This document shows positions 50,253 through 60,783 of a stretch of DNA of 64,000 bases, one piece after another. Each line of letters begins with the position of its first letter. The stretch's first letter is position 1. Location: assembly GCF_900446215.1 (NCBI RefSeq), contig NZ_UAQZ01000003.1, positions 1 to 64,000 of the forward strand, read 5' to 3'. The position numbers were made by a program, and so were the translations under genes. The notes beneath the pieces are model-generated. The model worked only from the letters and a program-made list of their open reading frames with translations. It was not told where the DNA came from and made no database searches. This DNA is from Burkholderia cenocepacia (GTDB lineage: Bacteria > Pseudomonadota > Gammaproteobacteria > Burkholderiales > Burkholderiaceae).

Positions 50253-50712
50253 GGGCATTCCTTGGGTGATGAGCGAGGAGCGGGCGCGGGCCCGGTGGCG
50301 CAGCAAGGGGAACCTGCCCGAAGGGCCGGGGTGCGATCGGCGGGCCGATCGCATCGCTGCGCGCGTAGCCCGCTATTTTACCCGATTCAGGCAGGTTTTC
50401 GGCGGAATTCGCGCGGGTTCGCTGCCCGGCTCACCACCGGCGAAACAAACGGGGGTAGACCATCCCGGCGCTGATGCCGGAGATGCGGCGTCGCAGCAAC
50501 GGACGTCATTTAGGGGGTGTACACTAGGCGACCCTTAGAAATCGTTCAGTACTTTGTACTTTCCTCTTGCCATCCGCCAAGGTTCGATGGCGTGCCGATC
50601 CGGTGCGTCGCGGGCCGTCTCGCAGTCGACCATCCCCTCGATTCAAGCAGACGCGGCCGAAGGTGCTGTGTACTGAGTCGTCAATATTCCGCATGTCTCT
50701 CGCAGGTCAATC
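50253..50712 (+). other. Intergenic region between pyrE and maeB
   Basis: About 460 bases without a gene. A perfect inverted repeat AGTAC-TTT-GTACT lies at 50548-50560, 150 bp before maeB, and could be a regulatory site. The stretch 50515-50575 is AT-richer and the likely maeB promoter zone. Confidence 0.45.
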
Positions 50713-52983
50713 ATGGACGAACAACTGAAGCAGGCCGCTCTCGCTTATCACCTGAACCCGAAACCCGGCAAGATTTCGGTCACCCCGACCAAGCCGCTGT
50801 CGAACCAGCTCGATCTGTCGCTCGCGTATTCGCCGGGCGTCGCCGCCGCGTGCGAGGCGATCCACGCCGATCCGCTCGACGCGCAGAAGTACACGTCGCG
50901 CGGCAACCTCGTCGGGGTCATCACGAACGGCACCGCCGTGCTGGGTCTCGGCAACATCGGCCCGCTGGCCGCGAAGCCGGTGATGGAAGGCAAGGGCTGC
51001 CTCTTCAAGAAATTCGCGGGCATCGACGTGTTCGACATCGAACTGTCGGAGTCCGACCCCGACAAGCTCGTCGAGGCGATCGCGATGCTCGAGCCGACGC
51101 TCGGCGGCATCAACCTCGAGGACATCAAGGCGCCGGAATGCTTCTACATCGAGCAGAAGCTGCGCGAGCGCATGAAGATTCCGGTCTTCCACGATGACCA
51201 GCACGGCACCGCGATCATCGCGTCGGCCGCGATCCTGAACGGCCTGAAGGTCGTCGGCAAGAAGCTGTCGGAAGTGAAGCTCGTGTGTTCGGGCGCGGGC
51301 GCGGCGGCGATCGCGTGTCTGGACCTGCTGGTGAATCTCGGCCTGACGAAGTCGAACATCCTCGTCGCCGATTCGAAGGGCGTGATCTACGAAGGGCGCG
51401 GCAACCTCGATCCGTCGAAGCAGCGCTATGCGGCCAACACCGACGCGCGCACGCTCGCCGACGCGATCGTCGGCGCGGACGTGTTCCTCGGCTGCTCGAG
51501 CGCGGGCGTGCTGAAGCAGGACATGGTCAAGACGATGGGCGACAAGCCGCTGATCCTGGCGCTCGCGAACCCGGAACCGGAAATCCGCCCGGAAGACGCG
51601 AAGGCCGTGCGCCCGGACGCGATCGTCGCGACCGGCCGTTCGGACTACCCGAACCAGGTCAACAACGTGCTGTGCTTCCCGTTCATCTTCCGCGGCGCGC
51701 TCGACGTCGGCGCGACCACGATCACGGAAGAAATGAAGCTCGCGTGCGTGCGCGCGATCGCCGAGCTGGCCGAGGAAACCGACCAGAGCGAGGAAGTCGC
51801 GAAGGCGTATGAAGGCCATTCGCTCGAATTCGGGCCGGACTACCTGATCCCGAAGCCGTTCGACCCGCGCCTGATCATCAAGATCGCGCCGGCCGTCGCG
51901 CAAGCCGCGATGGATTCGGGCGTCGCGACGCGCCCGATCCAGGACATGGACGCGTACCGCGAGCAGCTCGGCGCGACCGTCTACCGCACCGGCATGGTGA
52001 TGCGCCCGGTGTTCGCGGCCGCGAAGCAGAAAGAGGCCCGCATCGTGTTCGCCGAGGGCGAGGACGAGCGCGTGCTGCGCGCCGCGCAGTTCGTGCTGCT
52101 GGAAAAGATCGCCAAGCCGATCATCGTCGGCCGTCCGTCGGTCGTCGACATGCGCTTGCAGAAGATCGGCTCGAAGCTGAAGGCCGGTGTCGATTTCGAA
52201 ATCGTCGATCCGGAAGACGATGCGCGCTACCACCGCTACTGGCAGGCGTATCAGGAGATCGGCGCGCGCGACGGCGTGACGCCGGAAGTCGCGAAGGCCG
52301 CGATGCGCAAGTTCAACACGCTGATCGGCGCGATGCTCGTGCATCTGGGCGATGCGGACGGGATGATCTGCGGGATGATCGACACGTTCCACAGCCACCT
52401 GAAGTTCATCGAGCAGGTACTGGGCCGCGCGAAGGGCGCCGAGCACTTCGCCGCGATGAACCTGCTGATGCTGCCGGGCCGCAACCTGTTCGTGTGCGAC
52501 ACGTACGTGAACGAGCTGCCGAGCGCCGACCAGCTCGCCGACATGACGATCCAGGCCGCGGCCGAGATCGAGCGCTTCGGCATCGCGCCGAAGGCCGCGC
52601 TGCTGTCGAACTCGAACTTCGGCAGCGCGCCGTCGGCGTCGTCGCGCCGGATGGCCGAGGCCCGCAAGCTGATCGTCGAGCGTGCGCCGAACCTCGAAGT
52701 CGACGGCGAAATGCACGGCGACGCGGCGCTGTCGGAACTGATCCGCAAGCAGGCGTTCCCGGGCACGACGCTGTCGGGTGAAGCGAACCTGCTGATCATG
52801 CCGAACGTCGAAGCGGCGAATATCGCGTACAACCTGCTGAAGATGGTCGGCGGCGAAGGCGTGACGGTCGGCCCGTTCCTGCTCGGCGCCGCCAAGCCGG
52901 TCCACATCCTGACGCCGGCCGCGACCGTGCGCCGGATCATCAACATGACGGCCGTTGCCGCCGCGAACGTGAACACGAAGTAA
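50713..52983 (+). CDS. maeB: NADP-dependent malic enzyme with phosphotransacetylase-like domain
   Basis: A 756-residue enzyme decarboxylating malate to pyruvate with NADP. Residues about 10-390 are the malic enzyme part ([62 protein letters not shown]). Residues about 420-750 form the phosphate-acetyltransferase-like domain ([33 protein letters not shown]), which in MaeB is regulatory, sensing acetyl-CoA. Length fits the family. ATG follows CAGGTCAATC. Confidence 0.95.
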   Translation: MDEQLKQAALAYHLNPKPGKISVTPTKPLSNQLDLSLAYSPGVAAACEAIHADPLDAQKYTSRGNLVGVITNGTAVLGLGNIGPLAAKPVMEGKGCLFKKFAGIDVFDIELSESDPDKLVEAIAMLEPTLGGINLEDIKAPECFYIEQKLRERMKIPVFHDDQHGTAIIASAAILNGLKVVGKKLSEVKLVCSGAGAAAIACLDLLVNLGLTKSNILVADSKGVIYEGRGNLDPSKQRYAANTDARTLADAIVGADVFLGCSSAGVLKQDMVKTMGDKPLILALANPEPEIRPEDAKAVRPDAIVATGRSDYPNQVNNVLCFPFIFRGALDVGATTITEEMKLACVRAIAELAEETDQSEEVAKAYEGHSLEFGPDYLIPKPFDPRLIIKIAPAVAQAAMDSGVATRPIQDMDAYREQLGATVYRTGMVMRPVFAAAKQKEARIVFAEGEDERVLRAAQFVLLEKIAKPIIVGRPSVVDMRLQKIGSKLKAGVDFEIVDPEDDARYHRYWQAYQEIGARDGVTPEVAKAAMRKFNTLIGAMLVHLGDADGMICGMIDTFHSHLKFIEQVLGRAKGAEHFAAMNLLMLPGRNLFVCDTYVNELPSADQLADMTIQAAAEIERFGIAPKAALLSNSNFGSAPSASSRRMAEARKLIVERAPNLEVDGEMHGDAALSELIRKQAFPGTTLSGEANLLIMPNVEAANIAYNLLKMVGGEGVTVGPFLLGAAKPVHILTPAATVRRIINMTAVAAANVNTK

Positions 52984-53024
52984 GCTCACGCCCGCGTGTG
53001 CCGCGCGTCAGGCGCGGCGCAATG

Positions 53025-53063
53025 AAAAACGCCACGGAACCTGGATTCCGTGGCGTTTTTTTT
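53025..53063. terminator. Bidirectional terminator between maeB and the ior gene
   Basis: AAAAACGCCACGGAA / TTCCGTGGCGTTTTT, a perfect 15-bp stem around CCTGGA, with T tracts in both directions between convergent genes. Confidence 0.95.
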
Positions 53064-53131
53064 GCATGAACCGCGACGGGCGGCGGCACGGGCGGGCGTT
53101 CCTGCTTCGAACGCCGCGCCGCGACCGCGCG

Positions 53132-56100
53132 TTACGCGACCTGCTGGTGCGACTGGCCGCCTGCCGGCGAACGCCACTTCGCGAGCAGCGTGTCCCACTT
53201 CTGGCGTACCGCGCGCAGGTTGTTCTCCTTCACGTGGCCGTAGCCGCGAATGCCGTCCGGCAGCGCCGCGAGTTCGAGCGCGAGCGGCCGGTTGGCCGCG
53301 TTCAGCTTCGCGAGTACCTCGCCGATCAGCGCTTCGTACTCGCCGATCAGCGCGCGCTCGGTGCGGCGCTCCGCGGTGCGGCCGAACGGATCGAGCGCCG
53401 TGCCGCGCAGGAACTTCGCCTTCGCGAGCAGCCGGAACGCCGACATCATCCACGGGCCGTACGCCTTCTTCACGAGATGGCCGTGGGCGTCCGTCTTCGC
53501 GAACAGCGGCGGCGCGAGGTGGAATTTCAGCTTCCAGTCGCCTTCGAACTGCGCGCGCAGGCGCGCGAGGAACGCGGGGTCGGACTGCAGCCGCGCGACC
53601 TCGTACTCGTCCTTGTACGCCATCAGCTTGAACAGGTTGCGCGCGACCGCTTCGGTCAGCGGTTCCTGCACCGTGTCGCCGTCCGCCAGTGCGCGCTCGG
53701 TGGCGCGCACCTTGTCGACGAACGCCGCATAACGCGACGCGTACGCGGCGTTCTGGTACGCACTCAGGAATTCGACGCGCTTCGCGATCAGCGCGTCGAC
53801 CGCCTTCTTCGTGTGCAGCGAGATCACCGTGGCGCCTTGCGCGGGCCGGGCGTCGCCGGCCGCCGCCTGCTTCACGCTGGCCAGGTCGTACGCGGCGCGG
53901 CGGCCCCAGTCGAACGCCGCGCGGTTCTTGTCGACCGACACGGCGTTCAGCTCGATCGCGCGCTCGAGCGACGCGAGCGTCAACGGCAGCCAGCCCTTCT
54001 GCCATGCGTAGCCGAGCACGAACGGGTTCGTGTAGATCGCGTCGCCGAGCAGCGCGACCGCGAAGCGGTTCGCGTCGATGAAGTCGACCGCGACACCGGC
54101 CGCCGCGCGGATGTCGTTCTCGGCGGACAGGCCCGGGAACGCCCAGTTCGGGTTCTTGATGAACTCGGCGGTCGGCGTCTGCGCGCTGTTGACGACCACC
54201 CGCGTCGTGTCGTGCCGCATCCGCGACGTGCACTCGTCCCCGGCCGTGACGATCGCATCGCAACCGATCACGAGATCGGCTTCGCCCATCGCGATCCGCG
54301 TCGCGTGGATGTCGGTCGGCGCGTGCGAGATCTGCACGTGGCTCATCACGGCGCCGCCTTTCTGCGCGAGGCCGGTGACGTCGAGCACGGTCACGCCCTT
54401 GTTTTCCAGATGCGCGGCCATCCCGAGCAGCGCGCCGATCGTCACGACGCCCGTGCCGCCCACGCCGGTGACGAGCACGCCGTACGCGCGATCGATCGCC
54501 GGCAGCGTCGGTTCCGGAATCGGCGGTAATGCGCTGCCGTCGACCGACACCGCCTTCGGCTTCTTCAACTGGCCGCCCTCGACCGTGACGAAGCTCGGGC
54601 AGAACCCCTTCACGCACGAAAAGTCCTTGTTGCAGCTCGACTGGTTGATCTGGCGCTTCGTGCCGAATTCGGTTTCCAGCGGCTCGACCGACAGGCAGTT
54701 CGACTGCACCGAGCAGTCGCCGCAGCCTTCGCACACCGCGTCGTTGATCACGACGCGCTTGGCCGGGTCCGGATACGTGCCGCGTTTGCGGCGGCGGCGT
54801 TTCTCCGTCGCGCAAGTCTGGTCGTAGATCAGAATCGTCGTGCCTTCGATCTCGCGCAGCTCGCGCTGCACGTCGTCGAGCTGGTCGCGGTGATGGATCG
54901 TCACGCCGGGCGCGAGCAGCGCCTTCTGGCTGTCGTACTTCTCCGGCTCGTCGGTGACGATCACGATCTTCTTCGCGCCTTCGGACGCGAGCTGGTGCGT
55001 GATCTGCGGCACCGTCAGCACGCCGTCGACCGGCTGGCCGCCCGTCATCGCCACCGCGTCGTTGTAGAGGATCTTGTAGGTGATGTTCGCCTTCGACGAG
55101 ATCGCCGCGCGCACCGCGAGCAGGCCCGAGTGGAAATAGGTGCCGTCGCCGAGGTTCGCGAACACGTGCTTCTCGTCGGTGAACGGCGCCTGGCCGATCC
55201 ACGGCACGCCTTCGCCGCCCATCTGGCTGAAGGTGCTCGTGCTGCGGTCCATCCACACGGTCATGTAGTGGCAGCCGATGCCGGCGATCGCGCGCGAGCC
55301 TTCCGGCACGTTGGTCGACGTGTTGTGCGGGCAGCCCGAGCAGAACCACGGCTTGCGCTCGGTCTGCACGTGCGGCTTCGCGAGCGCCATTTCCTTCGCG
55401 TTGATCACCGCGAGCCGCGCGGCGATGCGCGCGCGCACGTCGGACGGCAATTCGAACTTCTCGAGCCGCGTCGCGATCGCCTTCGCGATGATCGCGGGCG
55501 ACAGCTCGTAGTGCGCAGGCAGCAGCCAGTTGCCCATCGGCACCGACCATTCGCCGCCGGCGCCATCCTTCTCGTCGAACTTGCCGAACACGCGCGGGCG
55601 TTGCGCGTCGGGCCAGTTGTACAGCTCTTCCTTGATCGCGTATTCGAGGATCTGGCGCTTTTCCTCGACCACCAGGATTTCGTCGAGGCCGCGCGCGAAC
55701 GCCTGCGCGCCCTGCGCTTCGAGCGGCCACACGCAGCCGACCTTGTAGAGCCGGATGCCGATCCGCGCGCAGGTTTCGTCGTCGAGGCCGAGGTCGGTCA
55801 GCGCCTGGCGCACGTCGAGATACGCCTTGCCGCCGGTCATGATCCCGAAGCGCGCGTTCGGCGAATCGATCTCGATCCGGTCGAGCTTGTTCGCCCGTAC
55901 GTACGCGAGCGCCGCGTACCACTTGTAGTCGAGCAGCCGCGCTTCCTGCACGAGCGGCGGATCGGGCCAGCGGATGTTCAGCCCGCCTTCCGGCAGGATG
56001 AAATCGGTCGGCAGCACGATCTCGGTGCGATGCGGGTCGATGTCGACCGACGCCGACGATTCGACGACGTCGGTCACGCACTTGAGCGCCACCCACAGGC

Positions 56101-56722
56101 CCGAGTAGCGGCTCATCGCCCAGCCGTGCAGGCCGAAATCGAGATATTCCTGCACGTTCGACGGGAACAGCACCGGCAGCCCGCAAGCCTTGAAGATGTG
56201 TTCGGATTGGTGCGCGAGCGTCGACGATTTCGCCGCGTGGTCGTCGCCGGCGAGCACCAGCACGCCGCCGTGCTGGGACGAGCCGGCCGAGTTCGCGTGC
56301 TTGAAGACGTCGCCGGTGCGGTCGACGCCCGGGCCCTTGCCGTACCACATGCCGAACACGCCGTCGTATTTCGCGCCGGGGTACAGGTTCACCTGCTGGG
56401 AGCCCCACACGGCGGTGGCGGCGAGATCTTCGTTGAGGCCGGGCTGGAACACGATCTGGTGGGCGGCCAGGTGCTGCTTGGCTTTCCATAGCGACAGATC
56501 GAGGCCGCCGAGCGGCGAGCCGCGATAGCCGGAGATGAAGCCGGCCGTATTGAGACCGGCGGCGCGGTCGCGTTCCTGCTGGAGCATCGGCAGGCGCACG
56601 AGGGCCTGGATGCCGCTCATGTACGCGCGGCCGCGTTCCAGTGTGTATTTGTCGTCAAGCGTGACGGACTTCAGCGCGGCTTCTAGCGACGCGCGTTGGT
56701 CTGCGTCTAGCGGGGCATTCAT
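53132..56722 (-). CDS. Indolepyruvate ferredoxin oxidoreductase (fused)
   Basis: A 1196-residue thiamine-diphosphate and iron-sulfur enzyme that oxidatively decarboxylates aryl pyruvates from aromatic amino acids. The N-terminal pyruvate oxidoreductase domain (FISGYRGSPLGGLDLSLW) is followed by a TPP-binding domain (WFCSGCPHNTSTNVPEGS, GIGCHYMTVWMD, GEGVPWIGQAPF), a ferredoxin-type cluster region with CEGCGDCSVQSNC and CNKDFSCVKGFC, and the gamma domain (VLVTGVGGTGVVTIGALLGM). This single-chain form is common in proteobacteria. It lies near hpd, also aromatic amino-acid catabolism. Confidence 0.92.
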   Translation of the reverse strand: MNAPLDADQRASLEAALKSVTLDDKYTLERGRAYMSGIQALVRLPMLQQERDRAAGLNTAGFISGYRGSPLGGLDLSLWKAKQHLAAHQIVFQPGLNEDLAATAVWGSQQVNLYPGAKYDGVFGMWYGKGPGVDRTGDVFKHANSAGSSQHGGVLVLAGDDHAAKSSTLAHQSEHIFKACGLPVLFPSNVQEYLDFGLHGWAMSRYSGLWVALKCVTDVVESSASVDIDPHRTEIVLPTDFILPEGGLNIRWPDPPLVQEARLLDYKWYAALAYVRANKLDRIEIDSPNARFGIMTGGKAYLDVRQALTDLGLDDETCARIGIRLYKVGCVWPLEAQGAQAFARGLDEILVVEEKRQILEYAIKEELYNWPDAQRPRVFGKFDEKDGAGGEWSVPMGNWLLPAHYELSPAIIAKAIATRLEKFELPSDVRARIAARLAVINAKEMALAKPHVQTERKPWFCSGCPHNTSTNVPEGSRAIAGIGCHYMTVWMDRSTSTFSQMGGEGVPWIGQAPFTDEKHVFANLGDGTYFHSGLLAVRAAISSKANITYKILYNDAVAMTGGQPVDGVLTVPQITHQLASEGAKKIVIVTDEPEKYDSQKALLAPGVTIHHRDQLDDVQRELREIEGTTILIYDQTCATEKRRRRKRGTYPDPAKRVVINDAVCEGCGDCSVQSNCLSVEPLETEFGTKRQINQSSCNKDFSCVKGFCPSFVTVEGGQLKKPKAVSVDGSALPPIPEPTLPAIDRAYGVLVTGVGGTGVVTIGALLGMAAHLENKGVTVLDVTGLAQKGGAVMSHVQISHAPTDIHATRIAMGEADLVIGCDAIVTAGDECTSRMRHDTTRVVVNSAQTPTAEFIKNPNWAFPGLSAENDIRAAAGVAVDFIDANRFAVALLGDAIYTNPFVLGYAWQKGWLPLTLASLERAIELNAVSVDKNRAAFDWGRRAAYDLASVKQAAAGDARPAQGATVISLHTKKAVDALIAKRVEFLSAYQNAAYASRYAAFVDKVRATERALADGDTVQEPLTEAVARNLFKLMAYKDEYEVARLQSDPAFLARLRAQFEGDWKLKFHLAPPLFAKTDAHGHLVKKAYGPWMMSAFRLLAKAKFLRGTALDPFGRTAERRTERALIGEYEALIGEVLAKLNAANRPLALELAALPDGIRGYGHVKENNLRAVRQKWDTLLAKWRSPAGGQSHQQVA

Positions 56723-57051
56723 TAACTGTCTCCTCCACCCGGTCTGGGATCACCAAAACTTCGGTTGCGTCGGCATCTTTTGGACGCGTCTGCAGTGGCC
56801 GGCATGTTCGCCGGTTTTACGGGATGGTAGCACTGGGGCAAACCCGCCGCCCATCGGTTGCAACGCGGGGAATGCGCGGCGGCGCCCCGCGAAAACGGGG
56901 CGGATGATGCGTTACATCATGTAAAAGCATGTAAAGCTGAGTTGATCTTCGGGCAAATGCCGTTAATCTTGTCGGCCTGCCGGAGGTGCCCGGCCGCGTG
57001 GGTTCGTTCCGACGCAGTCGGGGAGGCGCCGGCAGTTTTACAGGAGGTGCA
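56723..57051 (+). other. Intergenic region between divergent ior gene and small secreted protein
   Basis: About 330 bases, no gene. A 13-bp palindrome TTACATCATGTAA lies at 56912-56924, followed by a further CATGTAAA at 56929-56936. These may be regulator half-sites controlling either gene. A small CCCCG/CGGGG hairpin precedes at 56886-56901. Confidence 0.45.
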
Positions 57052-57246
57052 ATGAACACACGTCATATCCAGAGTTTCCTGATCGTGTCCGCCGCGTTTT
57101 TCTCGATGACCGGCCCGGTGCACGCGCGAGGCGCGAGCGCACTGGCGGCAGCCGGCGCGCAGATGCAGCAGATCGTGCCGGCCCAGGACGCCGCAGCCCA
57201 GCCGTCGGCCGAGCGTGCCGCCGAGTCGAAGGCGAACGTGCGTTGA
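57052..57246 (+). CDS. Small exported protein, unknown
   Basis: A 64-residue protein with a signal peptide (FLIVSAAFFSMTGPVHARG) and a short Ala/Gln-rich mature chain. An almost perfect AGGAGGTGCA ribosome-binding site precedes ATG 57052 and a terminator follows, which supports it being a real, strongly translated gene. No family recognised. Confidence 0.75.
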   Translation: MNTRHIQSFLIVSAAFFSMTGPVHARGASALAAAGAQMQQIVPAQDAAAQPSAERAAESKANVR

Positions 57247-57281
57247 TGCGATCGCGCGGCTTGCGGGCCGCGCCGAAATAC

Positions 57282-57320
57282 AAAAGGGCGGGAATCGTCG
57301 GATTCCCGCCCTTTTTCTTT
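57282..57320. terminator. Bidirectional terminator
   Basis: AAAAGGGCGGGAATC / GATTCCCGCCCTTTTT hairpin with T tracts on both strands, between the small exported protein and hpd. Confidence 0.92.
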
Positions 57321-57379
57321 GTGCGGCCGGATCGCGCGGGCGGCCCGGCTGTCGAGGCCGCTGCCGCGCGGTGCAAGCG

Positions 57380-58477
57380 TCAGGCCTTGTCCTGCACGAC
57401 GCCGCGGCGGATCTGGTCGAGCTCGATCGATTCGAACAGCGCCTTGAAGTTGCCTTCGCCGAAGCCCTGGTTGCCCTTGCGCTGGATGATCTCGAAGAAG
57501 ATCGGCCCGATCTGGTTCTCGGTGAAGATCTGCAGCAGCAGGTCGTCGCGCGCGCCGTCGATCAGGATCTTGCGTTTCTTCAGCTCGGCCAGCGATTCGC
57601 CGTGGTTCGGCACGCGGCGGTCGACCAGCTCGTAATACGTGTCGATCGTGTCGAGCAGCTTCACTTCCTTGCTGCGCAGCCCGTCGACCGCCTGGTAGAT
57701 GTCGCTCGCGCCGAGCGCGATGTGCTGGATGCCTTCGCCGTGATACGCGTCGAGGTATTCCTGGATCTGGCCGGCCGTGTCCGAGCCTTCCTCGTTGATC
57801 GGGATGCGGATCTTGCCGCACGGCGACGTCATCGCCTTCGACTTCACGCCGGTCACCTTGCCTTCGATGTCGAAGTAGCGCACTTCGCGGAAGTTGAACA
57901 GGCGCTCGTAGAACTCGGCCCATTCCTGCATGCGGCCGCGATGCACGTTGTGCGTCAGGTGGTCGATGTAGGTGAGGCCGTGCCCGACCGGGTTCGGGTT
58001 CGCGCCGGGAATCGGCTCGAAGTCGACGTCGTAGATGCTGATGTCGCCGATCGCGCCCGGCTGCGCGCCGTTCTTGCCGCGCCAGCGGTCGACGAAATAG
58101 ATCAGCGAATCGCCGATCCCCTTGATCGCCGGGATGTTCAGCTCCATCGGGCCCGTCTTGTTGTCGAAGCCCCACGCGCCGAGTTCCAGCGCACGCTGGT
58201 ACGCCTTCGCGGCGTCCTGCACGCGGAACGCGATCGCGCAGATCGACGGGCCGTGCAGCCGCGCGAAGCGTTGCGCGAACGAATCGGGTTCGGCGTTGAT
58301 GATGAAGTTGATGTCGCCCTGGCGGTACACCGTCACGTCCTTGTGGCGATGGCGCGCGATCGCGGTGAAACCCATCCGTTCGAACAGGTGTCCGAGCGCT
58401 TTCGGGTCCGGTGCCGTGTATTCGATGAATTCGAAGCCGTCGGTGCCGACGGGGTTGTCCCAGGTGGGGATCTGCAT
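57380..58477 (-). CDS. hpd: 4-hydroxyphenylpyruvate dioxygenase
   Basis: A 365-residue Fe(II) enzyme converting 4-hydroxyphenylpyruvate to homogentisate in tyrosine degradation. Two vicinal-oxygen-chelate halves; metal ligands in IDHLTHNVHRG, GIQHIALGASD and FFEIIQRKGNQGFGEGNF. N terminus TDGFEFIEYTAPDP as usual. Start ATG 58477, preceded by AGGAGACACG. Divergent from an Lrp regulator that probably controls it. Confidence 0.95.
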   Translation of the reverse strand: MQIPTWDNPVGTDGFEFIEYTAPDPKALGHLFERMGFTAIARHRHKDVTVYRQGDINFIINAEPDSFAQRFARLHGPSICAIAFRVQDAAKAYQRALELGAWGFDNKTGPMELNIPAIKGIGDSLIYFVDRWRGKNGAQPGAIGDISIYDVDFEPIPGANPNPVGHGLTYIDHLTHNVHRGRMQEWAEFYERLFNFREVRYFDIEGKVTGVKSKAMTSPCGKIRIPINEEGSDTAGQIQEYLDAYHGEGIQHIALGASDIYQAVDGLRSKEVKLLDTIDTYYELVDRRVPNHGESLAELKKRKILIDGARDDLLLQIFTENQIGPIFFEIIQRKGNQGFGEGNFKALFESIELDQIRRGVVQDKA

Positions 58478-58691
58478 GTCGTGTCTCCTGTGCGGGGCGA
58501 TCGGCCGGGGCGGCGTGCGCCTGCTCGGCCTGGTTCGATGTCGACGGCCGCCTCCGCAATGAGCGTGTGCGGCGCGTCGAGACATGCGACAGAGTGTAGC
58601 GGGCGGCCGCGAGCGGAAACTTGCGAACTTGATCGCCCGCGCCTACGATGGCGCAATTTCCAGTCTCAAAATAATCAACGGAGGGCAGAAG

Positions 58692-59216
58692 ATGGCGCAA
58701 GCCGAATTGGATGCCATCGATCGGCGAATTCTCGCGATTCTTCAGGAGAACGGGCGCCTGTCGAACCAGGAGATCGCCGAGCGCGTGAACCTGTCGCCGA
58801 GCCCGTGCCTGCGGCGGATCCGGCGGCTCGAGGACATCGGCGTGATCACCGGCTACGTCGCACTGCTGAATCCGCAGAAGCTCGGGCTCGACCTGCTCGC
58901 GTACGTGAGCGTGCGGCTCGAAAAGCGTGGCGGCCTCGCGCCGGTCCGGGTCGACGAGACGTCGGCGCGCGCGGGCGCGACGCACGCGGAGCTGTTTCGC
59001 GCGGCCGTGCAGGCCTGGCCGGAAGTGGTCGCGTGCCACGCGATGACGGGCGACATGGATTACCTGCTGCGCGTGCAGGTCGAGGACATGGCGCATTTCT
59101 CCCGCTTCGTGCAGGAGCATCTGCTGCATCACCCGTCGGTGATCGACGTGAAGACGAGCTTCTCGCTCGACTGCTTCAAGGAAACGACGGCGTTGCCGAT
59201 TCGGTCGGTGCGCTAG
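58692..59216 (+). CDS. Lrp/AsnC regulator divergent from hpd
   Basis: A 174-residue feast/famine regulator: HTH at 5-60 (LDAIDRRILAILQENGRLSN, LSPSPCLRRIRRLEDIGVI) and RAM domain from about 70. An insert at about 92-118 (KRGGLAPVRVDETSARAG) makes it longer than Lrp. ATG 58692 after GGAGGGCAGAAG. By position it likely regulates hpd in response to tyrosine or phenylalanine; that is inferred. Confidence 0.92.
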   Translation: MAQAELDAIDRRILAILQENGRLSNQEIAERVNLSPSPCLRRIRRLEDIGVITGYVALLNPQKLGLDLLAYVSVRLEKRGGLAPVRVDETSARAGATHAELFRAAVQAWPEVVACHAMTGDMDYLLRVQVEDMAHFSRFVQEHLLHHPSVIDVKTSFSLDCFKETTALPIRSVR

Positions 59217-59282
59217 CGGGCGGGGAAAGGAGGGGAGCCGGGTGCGCCACAGGCGCGGCCCGGCTGGCCGACGCCGTCGACG

Positions 59283-59930
59283 TCAGGCCGTCAGTGCGGC
59301 GGGTATCAGCGATTCGATGAACTTCGTCGTGCGGCGTGCCTGGCGCTTCATCGCGTAGTCGAACACCGCGGCCTGTTCCTGCAGCATCTCGGCGATGATC
59401 GTCGAGTGGTCGGCGGGCGGCAGCGACAGGTACGCATCGGCTTCGCCGTACGCGTACTCGATCCGCATCCCGGATTTCTTCGCGATGTGCATCATCGTCG
59501 CGTTACGCGACAGGCAGTGCATGTACAGCATCGTCACGTGCGTGTTGCGGCTGCGCATCGCCGCGCGCTCGAACAGCTTCGAGCCGACGCCGCGGCCGCG
59601 TGCGCTTTCGAGCACCGACACGCCGAATTCGGCCGTGCGCTTGTCGCCTTCGGCCGGCAGATAGGCCAGGTGGCCGACGCCGATCAGTTCGAGATCGTGG
59701 TCGAACACGCCGAATACGGTATCGCGACCGAAATCGATCGTGCGGACATAGTTCTCGATCACGTGGTCGGGCACCACCTGGCCGAAGCGCAGCAGGCGGT
59801 CCTCTTCGTCGAGCGAGAGAAAGTGGGTGAGCATCTGCTCACGGTCTTTGGAAGCCAGTTCCCTGACGAGAACCGGCGCAGTACCGGCGTGGCCGACAGC
59901 ATCGGCACGGCGGTTGGATCGCGTGTTCAT
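59283..59930 (-). CDS. GNAT family N-acetyltransferase
   Basis: A 215-residue acetyl-CoA-dependent transferase: LSLDEEDRLLRFGQVVPDHV is the start typical of Pat-like GNAT domains, AEFGVSVLESARGRGVGSKL holds the acetyl-CoA loop RGxGxG, and YMHCLSRNATMMHIAKKSGM the late helix. Substrate may be a protein or a small amine. ATG 59930 after GAGGAACCCACG. It is followed by 234 AT-rich bases with no gene up to paaR. Confidence 0.88.
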   Translation of the reverse strand: MNTRSNRRADAVGHAGTAPVLVRELASKDREQMLTHFLSLDEEDRLLRFGQVVPDHVIENYVRTIDFGRDTVFGVFDHDLELIGVGHLAYLPAEGDKRTAEFGVSVLESARGRGVGSKLFERAAMRSRNTHVTMLYMHCLSRNATMMHIAKKSGMRIEYAYGEADAYLSLPPADHSTIIAEMLQEQAAVFDYAMKRQARRTTKFIESLIPAALTA

Positions 59931-60164
59931 CGTGGGTTCCTCAGTGTGTGGCTGCACAAGCGGCTTGTGCAATGCAACAGCATTCTACCCGACCGAGGTA
60001 AGGGAAAACCCGCATTTGACGTTATTTGTGCCGAGGGTGAATTCTAAATCCGCTTAATTATTCGTCTATCTATTTGATTTTTAATGGATTTAAAATTCAT
60101 CATATGAAACGCGCGACGGGCGGTCGCACTGTGCCCGCCGCGCAACGCATGCTGCTGCGCGGCA

Positions 60165-60770
60165 TCAGGCCGCTGTCGACAGCCCGCGTTCGATCAGGTC
60201 GATTACCTGTTCGGCGAAGTCGCGGTAGCCGAGGCGCCCGCCCGGCTTCAGCCATGTGAAGGTCCAGTTGATCATCCCGAACACCATCATCGTCACGGAG
60301 GTCTGGTTTTCCTTCGAGATGCGGTCGGGATACGCGCGCGCGAGCTGCCGCGTGAACGCCGCGACGATGTCGCGCTGGCGGTCGAGCACGATTTCACGCT
60401 GCGCATCCTCCAGATACTTCACGTCGTTGAGCAGCGCGACGTGGCGGCTGTGCGACGTCTCGTATTCGGCGAGGAACGCGCGCACGAGCTCGGCGAACGC
60501 GTCGCGCTCGCTGAGGCCGCGCCGCTGGCTCGCACCCTCGACCTCGGCGATGATCAGCATCAGCCGTTTGGTGTAGCGATCGAGCAGGTCGAACAGGATC
60601 GCTTCCTTGCTCTCGTAATAGTGATAGAGCCGCGCCTTCGACGTGCCGCTCGCGGTCGCGAGATCGGACATCGACGTGCTCGGGTAGCTCGTCTGCGCGA
60701 ATTTCTCGGCGGCCAGGTCGAGGATCTGCTCGCGCTGGGATTCGTGGTCGGGCGCTCGGGTTCGGGCCAT
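60165..60770 (-). CDS. paaR: TetR-family regulator of phenylacetate degradation (PaaR-like)
   Basis: A 201-residue TetR protein: HTH at about 12-55 (REQILDLAAEKFAQTSYPST, MSDLATASGTSKARLYHYYE) and helical ligand domain. It is 14 bases after the DUF1835 gene and reads in line with paaE, so it belongs to the paa cluster. A TetR-type PaaR in this position is known to repress paa genes in Burkholderia cenocepacia, with phenylacetyl-CoA as inducer. Confidence 0.85.
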   Translation of the reverse strand: MARTRAPDHESQREQILDLAAEKFAQTSYPSTSMSDLATASGTSKARLYHYYESKEAILFDLLDRYTKRLMLIIAEVEGASQRRGLSERDAFAELVRAFLAEYETSHSRHVALLNDVKYLEDAQREIVLDRQRDIVAAFTRQLARAYPDRISKENQTSVTMMVFGMINWTFTWLKPGGRLGYRDFAEQVIDLIERGLSTAA

Positions 60771-60783
60771 GGTCGAAGGAGGA

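Noticed and set aside
50517..51197. A + strand frame starting upstream of maeB
   Set aside because: It is in a different frame from maeB and overlaps its strongly conserved start; a shadow frame.
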